Below, piece after piece: positions 6,138 to 14,203 of a stretch of DNA of 64,000 nucleotides. The position numbers and the translations under genes are program-made. The notes beneath the pieces were generated by a model. That model saw only the letters and a program-made list of their open reading frames with translations. It had not been told where the DNA came from and searched no databases. The stretch is from an uncultured Clostridia bacterium (lineage in GTDB: Bacteria; Bacillota; Clostridia; Christensenellales; Pumilibacteraceae), in contig CAKQPR010000003.1 in NCBI GenBank assembly GCA_934270565.1, positions 62,001-126,000 on the forward strand, in the 5' to 3' direction. Position 1 is the stretch's first letter. Every line of letters starts with the position of its first letter.

Positions 6138-9063
6138 ACTCGGTCTGGACGTCGGCTCGACTACTCTCAAAGCCGCGCTTATAAACGAGGCGGGCAAGCC
6201 GGTATTTTTACGGTACGTGCGCCACCTCTCGAAAATTTCCGAAACCGCCGCGGCGGTGCTCGGCGAGCTGAACGAAAAATTCCCCGAAGTCGGCGAAGCG
6301 CTCGTTTCGGTGTCCGGCTCGGCGGGAATGGGCGTTGCGAACACGCTCGGGCTTCCGTTCGTTCAGGAAGTCTACGCCGAAAAGCGCGCGGTGGAGAAAT
6401 CCTGCCCGAACGCCGACGCCGTAGTCGAACTCGGCGGCGAGGACGCGAAAATTCTGTTCCTCACGGGCGGTTTCGAAATGCGTATGAACGGCACCTGCGC
6501 GGGCGGCACGGGCGCTTTTATAGACCAGATGGCGGCGCTTATGCGCGTTACGCCCGACGAGCTCGGCGAGCTTGCCGAAAAGCACGAAAAAGTCTATGCG
6601 ATAGCTTCGCGGTGCGGAGTTTTCGCCAAATCGGACGTTCAGCCGCTCCTTAATCAGGGCGCGCGGAAAGAGGACGTCGCGGAAGGAATTCTGCGCGCCG
6701 TCGCGAATCAGACGGTAGCGGGGCTCGCGCAGGGTCGGCGCATTACCGGCAACGTCGTCTATCTCGGCGGACCGCTTACGTTTCTGCCGCGGCTTCGCGC
6801 CGTTTTCGACCTTACGCTCGGACTTGAAGGCGTCTGCCCCGAAAATTCGCTGTATTTCGTGGCGATGGGCGCGACCGAATGCGGGGTGGGAAAACCCGTT
6901 TCCGTGCGCGGGCTCATAGCCGATTTTTCGCGCACATCGAGGTTCGGAACTTACGAAAGTTTGCCGCCGATGTTCGCTTCCGAAGCGGAATATACCGAAT
7001 TCCGCGAGCGGCACGAGCGCTCGTCGGCGGGTATAAAAACGCTCGAAAAGCCCGAAAAAATTATGTTTTTGGGCGTGGACGCGGGTTCGACCACCATAAA
7101 AGCGCTTCTTACCGACGAAAGCGGCAACGTTTTCCGTCCGTATTACGCGCCCAACGAGGGCGATCCCGTCGCGGCGGTGCTCGGGTATCTCAAGGGGCTA
7201 TACGCCGATTATCCCGATCTGAAAATCGCGGCTTCGGCGGTGACGGGTTACGGCGAAGATATGATCAAAGCCGCTTTCGGGCTCGATTTCGGCGTTGTCG
7301 AAACGATCGCGCATTATACCGCGGCGAAAAAATTCCGCCCCGACGTCGACTTTATCATCGACATAGGCGGGCAGGACATAAAATGCTTCGACCTCAAGGA
7401 CGGCATTATCGAGCACCTGTATCTCAACGAGGCTTGCTCGTCGGGGTGCGGATCGTTTCTGCAAACGTTCGCGTCCTCGCTCGGATATTCGTCCGCAGAG
7501 TTTTCGAAGCTCGGGCTTTTCGCCAAAGCGCCCGTCAACCTCGGCACGCGCTGTACCGTGTTCATGAACAGCTCGGTCAAGCAGGCGCAGAAGGACGGAG
7601 CTTCGGTCGAGGACATCGCCGCGGGACTCGCGGTGAGCGTGGTGAAAAACGCGCTATATAAGGTTATAAGATGCGCGAGCGCTTCCGAACTCGGCAAGAA
7701 CGTCGTGGTTCAGGGCGGCACTTTCTTAAGCGACTGCGTGCTTCGCGCGTTCGAACGCGAAATCGGCGAAGAAGTCGTGCGCCCCGCGTTCTCCGCGCTT
7801 ATGGGCGCTTACGGAGCGGCGCTTTTCGCCGCCGAACGACGGGATAAAGCTTCGGGTAAACTTCTCGGCGCGGACGAGCTCGCTTCCTTTAATCGCGAAA
7901 CGCGCACCGTGCGTTGCGGCGGGTGCACGAACAACTGCGCGCTCACCGTGAATACGTTCTCGGGCGGCGGGCGGTTTATCGCCGGCAACAGGTGCTCGAA
8001 ACCCGTTTCGGGCAAGCGCGACGACGGCAAAAACAATATTTTCGCGTATAAACTCGCGTATTTAAGTCGGTTTATCGGCGGCGAAACCGTCGAAGGCAAG
8101 ATAAATATCGGTATTCCGCTCGGGCTGAACGTTTACGAGCTTCTGCCGTTTTACCATACGCTTCTTACCGAGCTCGGTTTCAACGTGATCACGAGCCCGC
8201 TTTCCGACCGCGCGCTTTACGAAAAGGGGCAGTATTCCGTGCCGTCCGACACCGCGTGCTACCCCGCAAAGCTCATGCACGGACATATCGAATACCTTTT
8301 AAGCCGCAAGCCCGACGCGATTTTTTATCCCGCCGCCTCGTACAATATCGACGAGGGACTGGGCGTGGACAAGTTCAACTGCCCCGTCGTGGCGTATTAC
8401 CCCGAGGTTTTGCGGCTCAACGTGCCCGAACTTAAAAATCTGCCGTTCGTGTGCGATTTTCTTCCGCTCCATAACGAAAAGAAATTCCGCGAGCGTATAG
8501 CGGAAGTGCTCGGCAAGCATTTCCCCGCGCTCGGATTTACGAAAAAACGCGTTGCCGCCGCCGTGAAAAAGGCGTTTGCCGCGTATCGGACTTACCTCGA
8601 TTCGATCTGCGAAGAAACAGATCGGATTATCGCAACGGCGAATAAGGATAATCTGCCGATAGTCGCGCTTTGCGGCAGACCGTATCACGTCGACCCCGAA
8701 ATCAACCACGGCATCGACAAGATTCTGACGAAACTCGGCGCGGTCGTGATTTCCGAGGACGGAATCCGCCGCCCGCACCTAAAACAGGACGTCGGCGTGA
8801 GAAATCAGTGGACGTACCACGCGCGGCTCTATAACGCCGCCCGCTTCGTTGCCGAAGCCCCGCGCGAAATGAATATCGCGCTCGTTCAGCTCGTTTCGTT
8901 CGGGTGCGGCGTGGACGCGGTCACGACCGACGAAACGCGCGCCATCGTCGAACGCGGCGAAAGACCGTATACCCAGATCAAGATAGACGAAATTTCCAAC
9001 TCGGGCGCCGTCACGATAAGGTTGCGTTCGCTCCTGTCCGTTATGGAAGACAGGAAACGGTAG
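6130..9063 (+). CDS. Tandem BadF/BcrA-type ATPase, CoA-enzyme activase with DUF2229 domain
   Basis: 977 residues from the ATG at 6130, preceded by AGACAAGGAG and overlapping the previous gene by 8 bases. Two ASKHA-type ATPase domains lie in tandem: residues 3-270 (LGLDVGSTTLKAAL, Fe-S Cys123 in NGTCAGGTGAF) and from about 312 (FLGVDAGSTTIKALL, cysteines 436 and 440 in ACSSGCGSF). A Cys-rich linker (RCGGCTNNCAL) and a DUF2229-type region (IGIPLGLNVYELLPFYHTLL) follow. In the family a [4Fe-4S] cluster between two ATPase domains drives low-potential electron transfer. Many clostridial homologues also carry a dehydratase-like C-terminus; here that part is the separate upstream gene. Confidence 0.88.
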   Translation: MYKLGLDVGSTTLKAALINEAGKPVFLRYVRHLSKISETAAAVLGELNEKFPEVGEALVSVSGSAGMGVANTLGLPFVQEVYAEKRAVEKSCPNADAVVELGGEDAKILFLTGGFEMRMNGTCAGGTGAFIDQMAALMRVTPDELGELAEKHEKVYAIASRCGVFAKSDVQPLLNQGARKEDVAEGILRAVANQTVAGLAQGRRITGNVVYLGGPLTFLPRLRAVFDLTLGLEGVCPENSLYFVAMGATECGVGKPVSVRGLIADFSRTSRFGTYESLPPMFASEAEYTEFRERHERSSAGIKTLEKPEKIMFLGVDAGSTTIKALLTDESGNVFRPYYAPNEGDPVAAVLGYLKGLYADYPDLKIAASAVTGYGEDMIKAAFGLDFGVVETIAHYTAAKKFRPDVDFIIDIGGQDIKCFDLKDGIIEHLYLNEACSSGCGSFLQTFASSLGYSSAEFSKLGLFAKAPVNLGTRCTVFMNSSVKQAQKDGASVEDIAAGLAVSVVKNALYKVIRCASASELGKNVVVQGGTFLSDCVLRAFEREIGEEVVRPAFSALMGAYGAALFAAERRDKASGKLLGADELASFNRETRTVRCGGCTNNCALTVNTFSGGGRFIAGNRCSKPVSGKRDDGKNNIFAYKLAYLSRFIGGETVEGKINIGIPLGLNVYELLPFYHTLLTELGFNVITSPLSDRALYEKGQYSVPSDTACYPAKLMHGHIEYLLSRKPDAIFYPAASYNIDEGLGVDKFNCPVVAYYPEVLRLNVPELKNLPFVCDFLPLHNEKKFRERIAEVLGKHFPALGFTKKRVAAAVKKAFAAYRTYLDSICEETDRIIATANKDNLPIVALCGRPYHVDPEINHGIDKILTKLGAVVISEDGIRRPHLKQDVGVRNQWTYHARLYNAARFVAEAPREMNIALVQLVSFGCGVDAVTTDETRAIVERGERPYTQIKIDEISNSGAVTIRLRSLLSVMEDRKR

Positions 9064-9150
9064 ACGAGAGGAAACGCAAGCGAAAACGATAAAAGAGAAC
9101 AAGGAATAAAAGCATAAACGGTAAAAGATAATAAGGAATAAAAGCAAAAA

Positions 9151-9187
9151 ACGGGCTTGCCGCGGAATGGACGGCAAGCCCGTTTTG
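9151..9187 (+). terminator. Rho-independent terminator after the activase gene
   Basis: A 12-base perfect stem, ACGGGCTTGCCG (9151-9162) / CGGCAAGCCCGT (9172-9183), followed by a short T-run. The A-rich left flank would let it work from the minus strand too. Confidence 0.88.
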
Positions 9188-9224
9188 TCTCGAAAATCCT
9201 TATACGTTTCGCTTTTTTAAGTAC

Positions 9225-9280
9225 AAAGACCGCCCGACGGCGAGCCGCCGTTGGCAAGTCGGCGATGGCGGTCTTTATTT
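9225..9280. other. Hairpin at the edge of the repeat block
   Basis: AAAGACCGCC (9225-9234) and GGCGGTCTTT (9267-9276) form a 10-base stem around a repeat fragment (CGGCGAGCCGCCG and GGCAAGTCGGCGATG), followed by T-rich sequence. It may be a second terminator or simply a repeat with inverted ends. Confidence 0.5.
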
Positions 9281-9281
9281 T

Positions 9282-9424
9282 GCCTTCCCCCTTGGGGGAA
9301 GGTGGCACGAGTGTGAGCGTTAGCGATCCGAGTGACGGATGAGGGGTCAGGCTATGACGAACGCAACGTAAAAGACAACCCCTCATCAGTTGCTACGCGA
9401 CAGCTTCCCCCCAAGGGGAAGCCT
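9282..9424. repeat. ~140 bp palindromic interspersed repeat (unit R1), copy A
   Basis: The unit begins GCCTTCCCC and ends GGGGAAGCCT, a terminal inverted repeat. Inner inverted repeats TGAGGGGT and ACCCCTCA surround the core ACGCAACGTAAAAGACA. Related full copies lie at 11583-11720 and 34779-34919. There is no coding capacity, which suggests a MITE-like element or an exported RNA-hairpin repeat. Confidence 0.85.
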
Positions 9425-9905
9425 CAAATTGTTCGCAACGTTCGCCCGACGGCGAGCCGCCGTCGGCAAGTCGGCGATGGCAGTGAGCACCTGCGGGCAA
9501 GTCGGCGATGCTCGTACTTAATTTTAGTAGAGCGTGGTAGGGGCGGACGCCCTCGTCCGCCCGCTAACCAAGCGTAACGCTCTTTAGTTTCGTCATCCTG
9601 AGCGGAGCGCGAAGCGCGCAGTCGTAAGGATCTCGCGGGAGCGAAACGAGCGCAAGTGAACGGTATACCCAAAAATACCCGACCGCGCGAGCTCCGCGCC
9701 TCGCGGGAGTGAATTCGATCGAAACGGAACGGTACTTTTATTTTCTAACGCGGCGTTACGTTATGCGGCGGTCCGAGGGCGAACCGCCCTACCGTCGGCT
9801 ACGCCGACAAATATGGTCGAAAATGCAGTAACAGTATCGTTATCGGGTGACAACCGCGGGGGATTTCTCCGCTTCGCTAACGCTTCGGTCGAAATGACAT
9901 AAATG
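9425..9905. repeat. Mosaic of short interspersed repeats between convergent genes
   Basis: This gene-free stretch strings together several units that recur elsewhere in the window: the GGCAAGTCGGCGATG unit (R6); GTAGGGGCGGACGCCCTCGT near 9538 (R2); GTCATCCTGAGCGGAGCGCG at 9592-9645 (R3); GCGGCGGTCCGAGGGCGAAC near 9760 (R5); and ACAACCGCGGGGGATTTCTCC at 9847-9900 (R4). It separates the plus-strand activase from the minus-strand MFS gene. No gene or tRNA is visible. Confidence 0.85.
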
Positions 9906-9930
9906 ACGGCTCATTGTAACGAGGTTTTGG

Positions 9931-11196
9931 TCAGTTTGATGAATGGGGAGTGCGGCGTTTGCGGAAAAGTTTGAGGATAGCGTAGACGGCGGCGACGGCT
10001 ACCGGAACGAGAGCCGCGACGAGGAGGGTTACGGACACGCCCGACCAGCCTTTTGCGTCGGCAATCGCTCCAAGCCCGTAAGAGCTGAGCGTGCTTCCGA
10101 CGTAGCAGCAGCCGTTCAGCAGTCCCGCGAGCATACCCGAATCGAAACGTTCGCGAAGTCCGAGCGGCGCGACCGAAGTCATAATATGATTCGAGCCGTG
10201 AGAGAAGAACATTACTACCGAGAAGCAGATAAGCGCGAGAATATAAAGCGGCGTACCGAGCAGGCACATTACGATAACGAGAAGACCTGCCGAAAGCGCG
10301 AAATTCAGTCCGACGTGCAGAACGCAGTCGGGGATAAGCGAGTGGAAGAACACGCCGGTCAGCGAGCCGAGCATTCCGAATACGGGGAGCACGAGTGTGA
10401 GAAACAGCGACAGGCTGTCGCCCAGCCCGAACGATTCTTTCATTATCGACGGAACCCACGTTTGCAAGCCGTCTTTGAGGAAGTTGACGATCACGCAGAA
10501 AGAGGCGAGGAGCACGAGCATGGGAATATATTCCGACTTGCCTTTTTCGGGCGTAGCGGCGCTCGTTTGCTTCGGCGCGTTTTCGGGTTTGCGGTACGGG
10601 TCGGTCGCGAGCTTGCCGTATGCGAAAAACCATACGACCGCGCCCGCAGCGATCACGCTTCCCGAAATTATGAACGGCATTCTGTACCCGCCGGACAGCG
10701 CGCAGATCGCGCTTATGCCGTAAATGGACAGCGTGCCGAGCGTTACCGGCGTTGCCATCGCGAAGGTGGAACGCTTTATGTTTCTGTCGTCGAGGTTGCG
10801 CGCAAGTATCGTCACTACCGACGGCCAGAGCGCCGCCTGACAGACCCCGTTCAATATAAACGCGTATTTCATCGCCCCGAACGGCAAGCCGAACCCTATC
10901 GAAAGGTTGATTGCCGCCGCGATTACGAGCACCGCCGTGAGTACGTAGCGGAACGGGTATTTTTTGCACAAAAGACTATGTATGATCTGACCCGCGCCGT
11001 AGGAAAAGAAGTAGAAAGTTACGACGAGCCCGCTTTGCGCGTGCGTCACGCCGAACGCGTTCTCGATCGGAATTATGTTCGCATTGTACGAGTATCTGCC
11101 GAAATACGACGTGAAATACGCAAACCAGCACAACAATATCAGTAGAGTTTGTCTGCGTTTGTCCGCTTTGTTCGAAATTGCGCTTGTGTTTTCCAC
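9931..11196 (-). CDS. MFS transporter, organophosphate:phosphate antiporter-like
   Basis: 421 residues with 12 predicted membrane helices split by a hydrophilic central loop (KLATDPYRKPENAPKQTSAAT). The first helix and loop carry CWFAYFTSYFGRYSYNANI, typical of the GlpT/UhpC branch of the major facilitator superfamily, which exchanges phosphorylated compounds for phosphate. A family-like motif HGSNHIMTSVAPLGLRERF lies in the C-terminal half. The start ATG is at 11196, with AAGGAACGAAGAAAGTG as a moderate ribosome site. It stands alone, with a promoter at 11240-11268 and repeat arrays on both sides. The substrate cannot be told from sequence; sugar phosphate or glycerol phosphate is the family default. 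Confidence 0.85.
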   Translation of the reverse strand: MENTSAISNKADKRRQTLLILLCWFAYFTSYFGRYSYNANIIPIENAFGVTHAQSGLVVTFYFFSYGAGQIIHSLLCKKYPFRYVLTAVLVIAAAINLSIGFGLPFGAMKYAFILNGVCQAALWPSVVTILARNLDDRNIKRSTFAMATPVTLGTLSIYGISAICALSGGYRMPFIISGSVIAAGAVVWFFAYGKLATDPYRKPENAPKQTSAATPEKGKSEYIPMLVLLASFCVIVNFLKDGLQTWVPSIMKESFGLGDSLSLFLTLVLPVFGMLGSLTGVFFHSLIPDCVLHVGLNFALSAGLLVIVMCLLGTPLYILALICFSVVMFFSHGSNHIMTSVAPLGLRERFDSGMLAGLLNGCCYVGSTLSSYGLGAIADAKGWSGVSVTLLVAALVPVAVAAVYAILKLFRKRRTPHSSN

Positions 11197-11239
11197 TTTC
11201 TTCGTTCCTTTTGCCTTGCCGGGGCGTTCGATAAGCGAT

Positions 11240-11268
11240 ATTATATCACGCGAAGTAAAAAAAGTAAA
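11240..11268 (-). promoter_or_regulatory. Promoter of the MFS gene
   Basis: On the minus strand TTTACT (11263-11268) and TATAAT (11240-11245) with a 17-base spacer, 44 bases upstream of the start codon. Confidence 0.72.
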
Positions 11269-11582
11269 GGAAAAACGTTGCTTTATTGATGCCGATTGTT
11301 GCTTTTTTCGGAAGTCGTATCGTTCATTTTTTGAGAAGTGTATTATTTATTTTTTTCGAGAAGCCGTATAGAACCGCCTACGCGCTCCCGCGCGCGTGCG
11401 TGCGCGCATACATTATTTTAAAGGGGACGGTGGAAGCTTTTATCTGTTCGCCCGAAAATATCCGCGACAGCGGACAAATCAAGGCCCCTTTACACAAGGG
11501 AGGCAAGATAACGACCGCTATTGCGGTATTATTATTTTGTAAGGAAAGCGCGTTCCGTTTTGTTTGCGGGCGGACGATTTAA

Positions 11583-11720
11583 AGCCTTCCCCCTTGGGGG
11601 AAGGTGGATTGCCGAAGAGACAGCGAAGGCAAGACGAATGAGGGGTCGGGCTAAGACAAACGCAACGTAAAAGACAACCCCTCATCACCGCCTACGGCGG
11701 AGGTCCCCGAGGGGAAGCCT
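11583..11720. repeat. ~140 bp palindromic interspersed repeat R1, copy B
   Basis: Starts AGCCTTCCCCCTTGGGGGAA and ends GAGGGGAAGCCT, with the shared core ACGCAACGTAAAAGACA and the inner TGAGGGGT/ACCCCTCA pair. The second half differs from copy A (CACCGCCTACGGCGGAGG instead of CAGTTGCTACGCGACAG), still keeping a local palindrome. The 11269-11582 stretch before it has no gene that I can support, only T-rich and GC-alternating sequence. Confidence 0.85.
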
Positions 11721-11960
11721 TTTTAGTCGTACCGTTCCGCAACGCCCGTGTTCGCTCCCGCAAGATCTCTCGACTACGCTCGAGATGACGGGGCAAGGGA
11801 GCGTTCCGCAAGGTTGGCGGCGGGCGGACGAGGGCGTCCGCCCCTACCGAGCTCTGTCGAAAGTAAGTACGGGCATCGCCGATTTGCCCGCAGGGGCTCC
11901 CTGCCATCGCCGACTTGCCCGCAGGGGCTCCCTGCCGTTGCCGACTTGCCCGCCGTCATC
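11721..11960. repeat. Mosaic repeat block upstream of the ribosomal operon
   Basis: Contains R3-type sequence in reverse orientation (CTCCCGCAAGATCTCTCGAC, 11752-11789), R2 in reverse (GGACGAGGGCGTCCGCCCCT, 11826-11845) and three tandem R6-type units of about 31 bases (GCCGACTTGCCCGCAGGGGC) at 11877-11960. The R6 units form a short tandem array. Confidence 0.8.
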
Positions 11961-12049
11961 GCTCGCTTACTCGCGTGGACACTGTTTTTCCTTTTATGCC
12001 GAAATGCGATAAATTTCTTTAAAAACATCGCAAACGAGGGCAAAAAGGC

Positions 12050-12078
12050 TTGACATAAGACGTTGGAAGTGCTATAAT
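12050..12078 (+). promoter_or_regulatory. Promoter of the S10-spc-alpha supercluster
   Basis: TTGACA (12050-12055), 17-base spacer, TATAAT (12073-12078): a perfect sigma-A promoter about 220 bases ahead of rpsJ. Confidence 0.92.
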
Positions 12079-12297
12079 AGCTTAGCTATACTGTCGGTAT
12101 AGCGTATTTTCGCGGACGGGATGACGTCGGAGATTGCGTCGCAAAATCAGCAAGGCGGCGATAACTCAGACCGACAAGTGCGGTAGAAACCGCGCGATTG
12201 CAAACCTCGCAGGGCTTATTTGACGGGCCCGAAAAAAATCCCGCGAAATGACACACACGAGCGAGTTGTTGCAAATGCTAAAAACGGAGGAGTAAAA
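12079..12297 (+). promoter_or_regulatory. Structured 5' leader of the ribosomal operon
   Basis: About 210 nt of untranslated leader. At the transcription start lies a perfect hairpin, GCTATAC (12085-12091) / GTATAGC (12097-12103). Further on GCGGT (12180-12184) and ACCGC (12189-12193) close a GNRA-like AGAA loop. The end is A-rich with GGAGGAG before the rpsJ ATG. Ribosomal operons are often controlled by a ribosomal protein that binds such a leader; I cannot match this one to a known leader class. Confidence 0.5.
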
Positions 12298-12606
12298 ATG
12301 GCAAGTCAAAAGATTCGTATCAAACTTAAAGCGTACGATCACGAGCTCATCGACCAGTCTGCCGCGCGCATTGTCGAGACGGCGAAAAAGACGGGTACGA
12401 AGGTCAGCGGACCTATCCCGCTTCCGACCGAGAAAGAGGTAGTGACGATTCTTCGCGCGGTACACAAGTACAAAGATTCGCGCGAGCAGTTCGAGATTCG
12501 CACGCACAAGAGACTCATCGATATTTACAGCCCCTCGGCAAAGACCGTAGATTCGCTTATGAAACTCGATCTTCCCGCGGGCGTTGATATTCAGATCAAG
12601 TTATAA
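12298..12606 (+). CDS. rpsJ: 30S ribosomal protein S10
   Basis: 102 residues, the standard length. The family signature is clear from IRIKLKAYDHELIDQSA through HKRLIDIYSP near the C-terminus. S10 sits in the head of the 30S subunit and also takes part in NusB/NusE antitermination. The start at 12298 follows GGAGGAG; the in-frame start at 12220 lies in the leader. First gene of the supercluster. The tuf/fusA/rpsL genes that often precede it are not here. Confidence 0.98.
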   Translation: MASQKIRIKLKAYDHELIDQSAARIVETAKKTGTKVSGPIPLPTEKEVVTILRAVHKYKDSREQFEIRTHKRLIDIYSPSAKTVDSLMKLDLPAGVDIQIKL

Positions 12607-12629
12607 GTCACGCGGAGGGTATTACGATT

Positions 12630-13259
12630 ATGAAAAAAGCGATTTTAGGTAAGAAACTCGGCATGACGCAGGTGTTCGACGAAACGGGGCTCGTTATTCC
12701 CGTAACCGTAGTCGAAGCCGGTCCTATGACCGTAGTGAGAAATAAGACCGTCGAGCGCGACGGTTACGCCGCAACGGTGGTTGCGTTCGGCGATCGGAAA
12801 GAAAGACTCGTAAACAAGCCGCTTAAAGGCGTTTACGCTAAGGCGGGTATCGCCCCCAAGAAGTACCTTAAAGAGTTCAAGTACGACGAAGCTTACGAAG
12901 TAGGCGCGGAAATCAAGTGCGATATGTTCGCCGCCGGCGACGTCGTCGACGTATCGGGCGTAAGCAAGGGCCACGGCTTCTCGGGCGTTATCAAGAGATG
13001 GAATCAGCGCAGACTCAAGATGACTCACGGTACCGGACCGGTTCACCGTTCGGTCGGATCGATCGGCGCGAACAGCACCCCCAGCAAGGTCATCAAGGGA
13101 CTTCACATGCCCGGACAGTACGGCTGCGACAACGTTACCGTTCAGAACCTTACGGTCGTTAAGGTCGATACGGATCGCAACGTGCTTCTCATTCGCGGCG
13201 CAGTTCCCGGACCCAAGGGCGGACTCGTTACCGTCAAGAGCGCGGTAAGAGCGAAATAA
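12630..13259 (+). CDS. rplC: 50S ribosomal protein L3
   Basis: 209 residues beginning MKKAILGKKLGMTQVFDE, the conserved N-terminus of L3. The loop that reaches toward the peptidyl transferase centre is present (GFSGVIKRWNQRR, then HGTGPVHRSVGSIGA). L3 is an early-assembly protein that binds 23S rRNA. Preceded by CGGAGGGT; 23-base gap from rpsJ. Confidence 0.98.
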   Translation: MKKAILGKKLGMTQVFDETGLVIPVTVVEAGPMTVVRNKTVERDGYAATVVAFGDRKERLVNKPLKGVYAKAGIAPKKYLKEFKYDEAYEVGAEIKCDMFAAGDVVDVSGVSKGHGFSGVIKRWNQRRLKMTHGTGPVHRSVGSIGANSTPSKVIKGLHMPGQYGCDNVTVQNLTVVKVDTDRNVLLIRGAVPGPKGGLVTVKSAVRAK

Positions 13260-13271
13260 CGGAGGTAAGAT

Positions 13272-13898
13272 ATGGCAACTATTAACGTATATAAGCAGAC
13301 CGGCGAAGTTGCCGGAACGATGAACCTCGACGACAGCGTTTTCGGAGCGGAAGTAAACGAAGCGCTCGTTCATCAGGTTGTCGTAGCTCAGAGAAACAAC
13401 GCTCGTCAGGGTACGAAATCCACGCTTACCAGAACCGAGGTTCGCGGCGGCGGTATCAAGCCCTGGAGACAGAAAGGCACCGGCAGAGCCCGTCAGGGTT
13501 CGATCCGCTCCCCGCAGTGGACGGGAGGCGGCGTGGTGTTCGCTCCGAAGCCCAGAGACTTCTCGCAGAAAGTCAACAAGTGGGCTAAGCGCGGCGCTCT
13601 CGTGAGCGCGCTCAGCGGCAAGCTCGCCGACGGAGACTTTACGGTTGTCGAAAGCATCAAGCTCGACAACGCAAAAACCAAAGAGATGGTTGCGGTTCTT
13701 TCCGCTCTCAAAATCGACAAGCGCGTGCTGATGGTCGTCACCGATACCGACGCGGAAGTCGTAAGAGCAGCCGCTAACCTTCCCAAAGTCACCACGATCG
13801 ATTCTTCGCTCATCAACGTCTACGACGTCGTTGCGAACGAAAAGCTCGTTATGACCAAGGCAGCCGCTTTATCCATCGAGGAGGCATACAAGGCATGA
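13272..13898 (+). CDS. rplD: 50S ribosomal protein L4
   Basis: 208 residues. The extended loop that lines the exit tunnel is visible (RGGGIKPWRQKGTGRARQGS). L4 binds 23S rRNA and in some bacteria also represses its own operon by binding the leader, so it is a candidate ligand for the 12079-12297 leader; that link is inference. It overlaps rplW by 4 bases. Confidence 0.98.
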   Translation: MATINVYKQTGEVAGTMNLDDSVFGAEVNEALVHQVVVAQRNNARQGTKSTLTRTEVRGGGIKPWRQKGTGRARQGSIRSPQWTGGGVVFAPKPRDFSQKVNKWAKRGALVSALSGKLADGDFTVVESIKLDNAKTKEMVAVLSALKIDKRVLMVVTDTDAEVVRAAANLPKVTTIDSSLINVYDVVANEKLVMTKAAALSIEEAYKA

Positions 13899-14185
13899 AC
13901 GCATACGATATAATCAAAAAGCCGGTTCTCACCGAGAAAAGCTACGAAGGGATCCCCGCGAAAAAGTACGTTTTCGTCGTTGACGAGCGCGCGGACAAGT
14001 CCCAGATCAAAGCCGCCGTCGAGCAGATCTTCGGCGTAACCGTAGAGAAAGTGAACGTCGTAAACGTTCGCGGCAAGTATAAGCGTCAGGGAAGAACGGA
14101 AGGTTATACTTCTCACTTCAAGAAAGCTTACGTCAAGCTTACCGCCGACAGCAAGGCGATCGAGTTCTTCGAAAGCCTCGCGTAA
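13895..14185 (+). CDS. rplW: 50S ribosomal protein L23
   Basis: 96 residues. Family features include the start region YDIIKKPVLTEKSYE and the loop GKYKRQGRTEGYTSHFKKAYV. L23 lies at the tunnel exit and docks trigger factor and the signal recognition particle. Its ATG overlaps the rplD stop (ATGA), implying coupled translation. Confidence 0.98.
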   Translation: MNAYDIIKKPVLTEKSYEGIPAKKYVFVVDERADKSQIKAAVEQIFGVTVEKVNVVNVRGKYKRQGRTEGYTSHFKKAYVKLTADSKAIEFFESLA

Positions 14186-14203
14186 TAGTCAAGGAGACAC
14201 ATA

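Noticed and set aside
4884..6344. Long minus-strand frame opposite the dehydratase-like gene
   Set aside because: Composition is Arg/His/Ala-rich without any motif, a shadow of the Fe-S gene whose promoter, ribosome site and homology are clear.
9425..9905. Repeated GC-rich units considered as a CRISPR array
   Set aside because: Units differ from one another, spacing is irregular, orientation varies, and there is no repeat-spacer regularity or cas gene.
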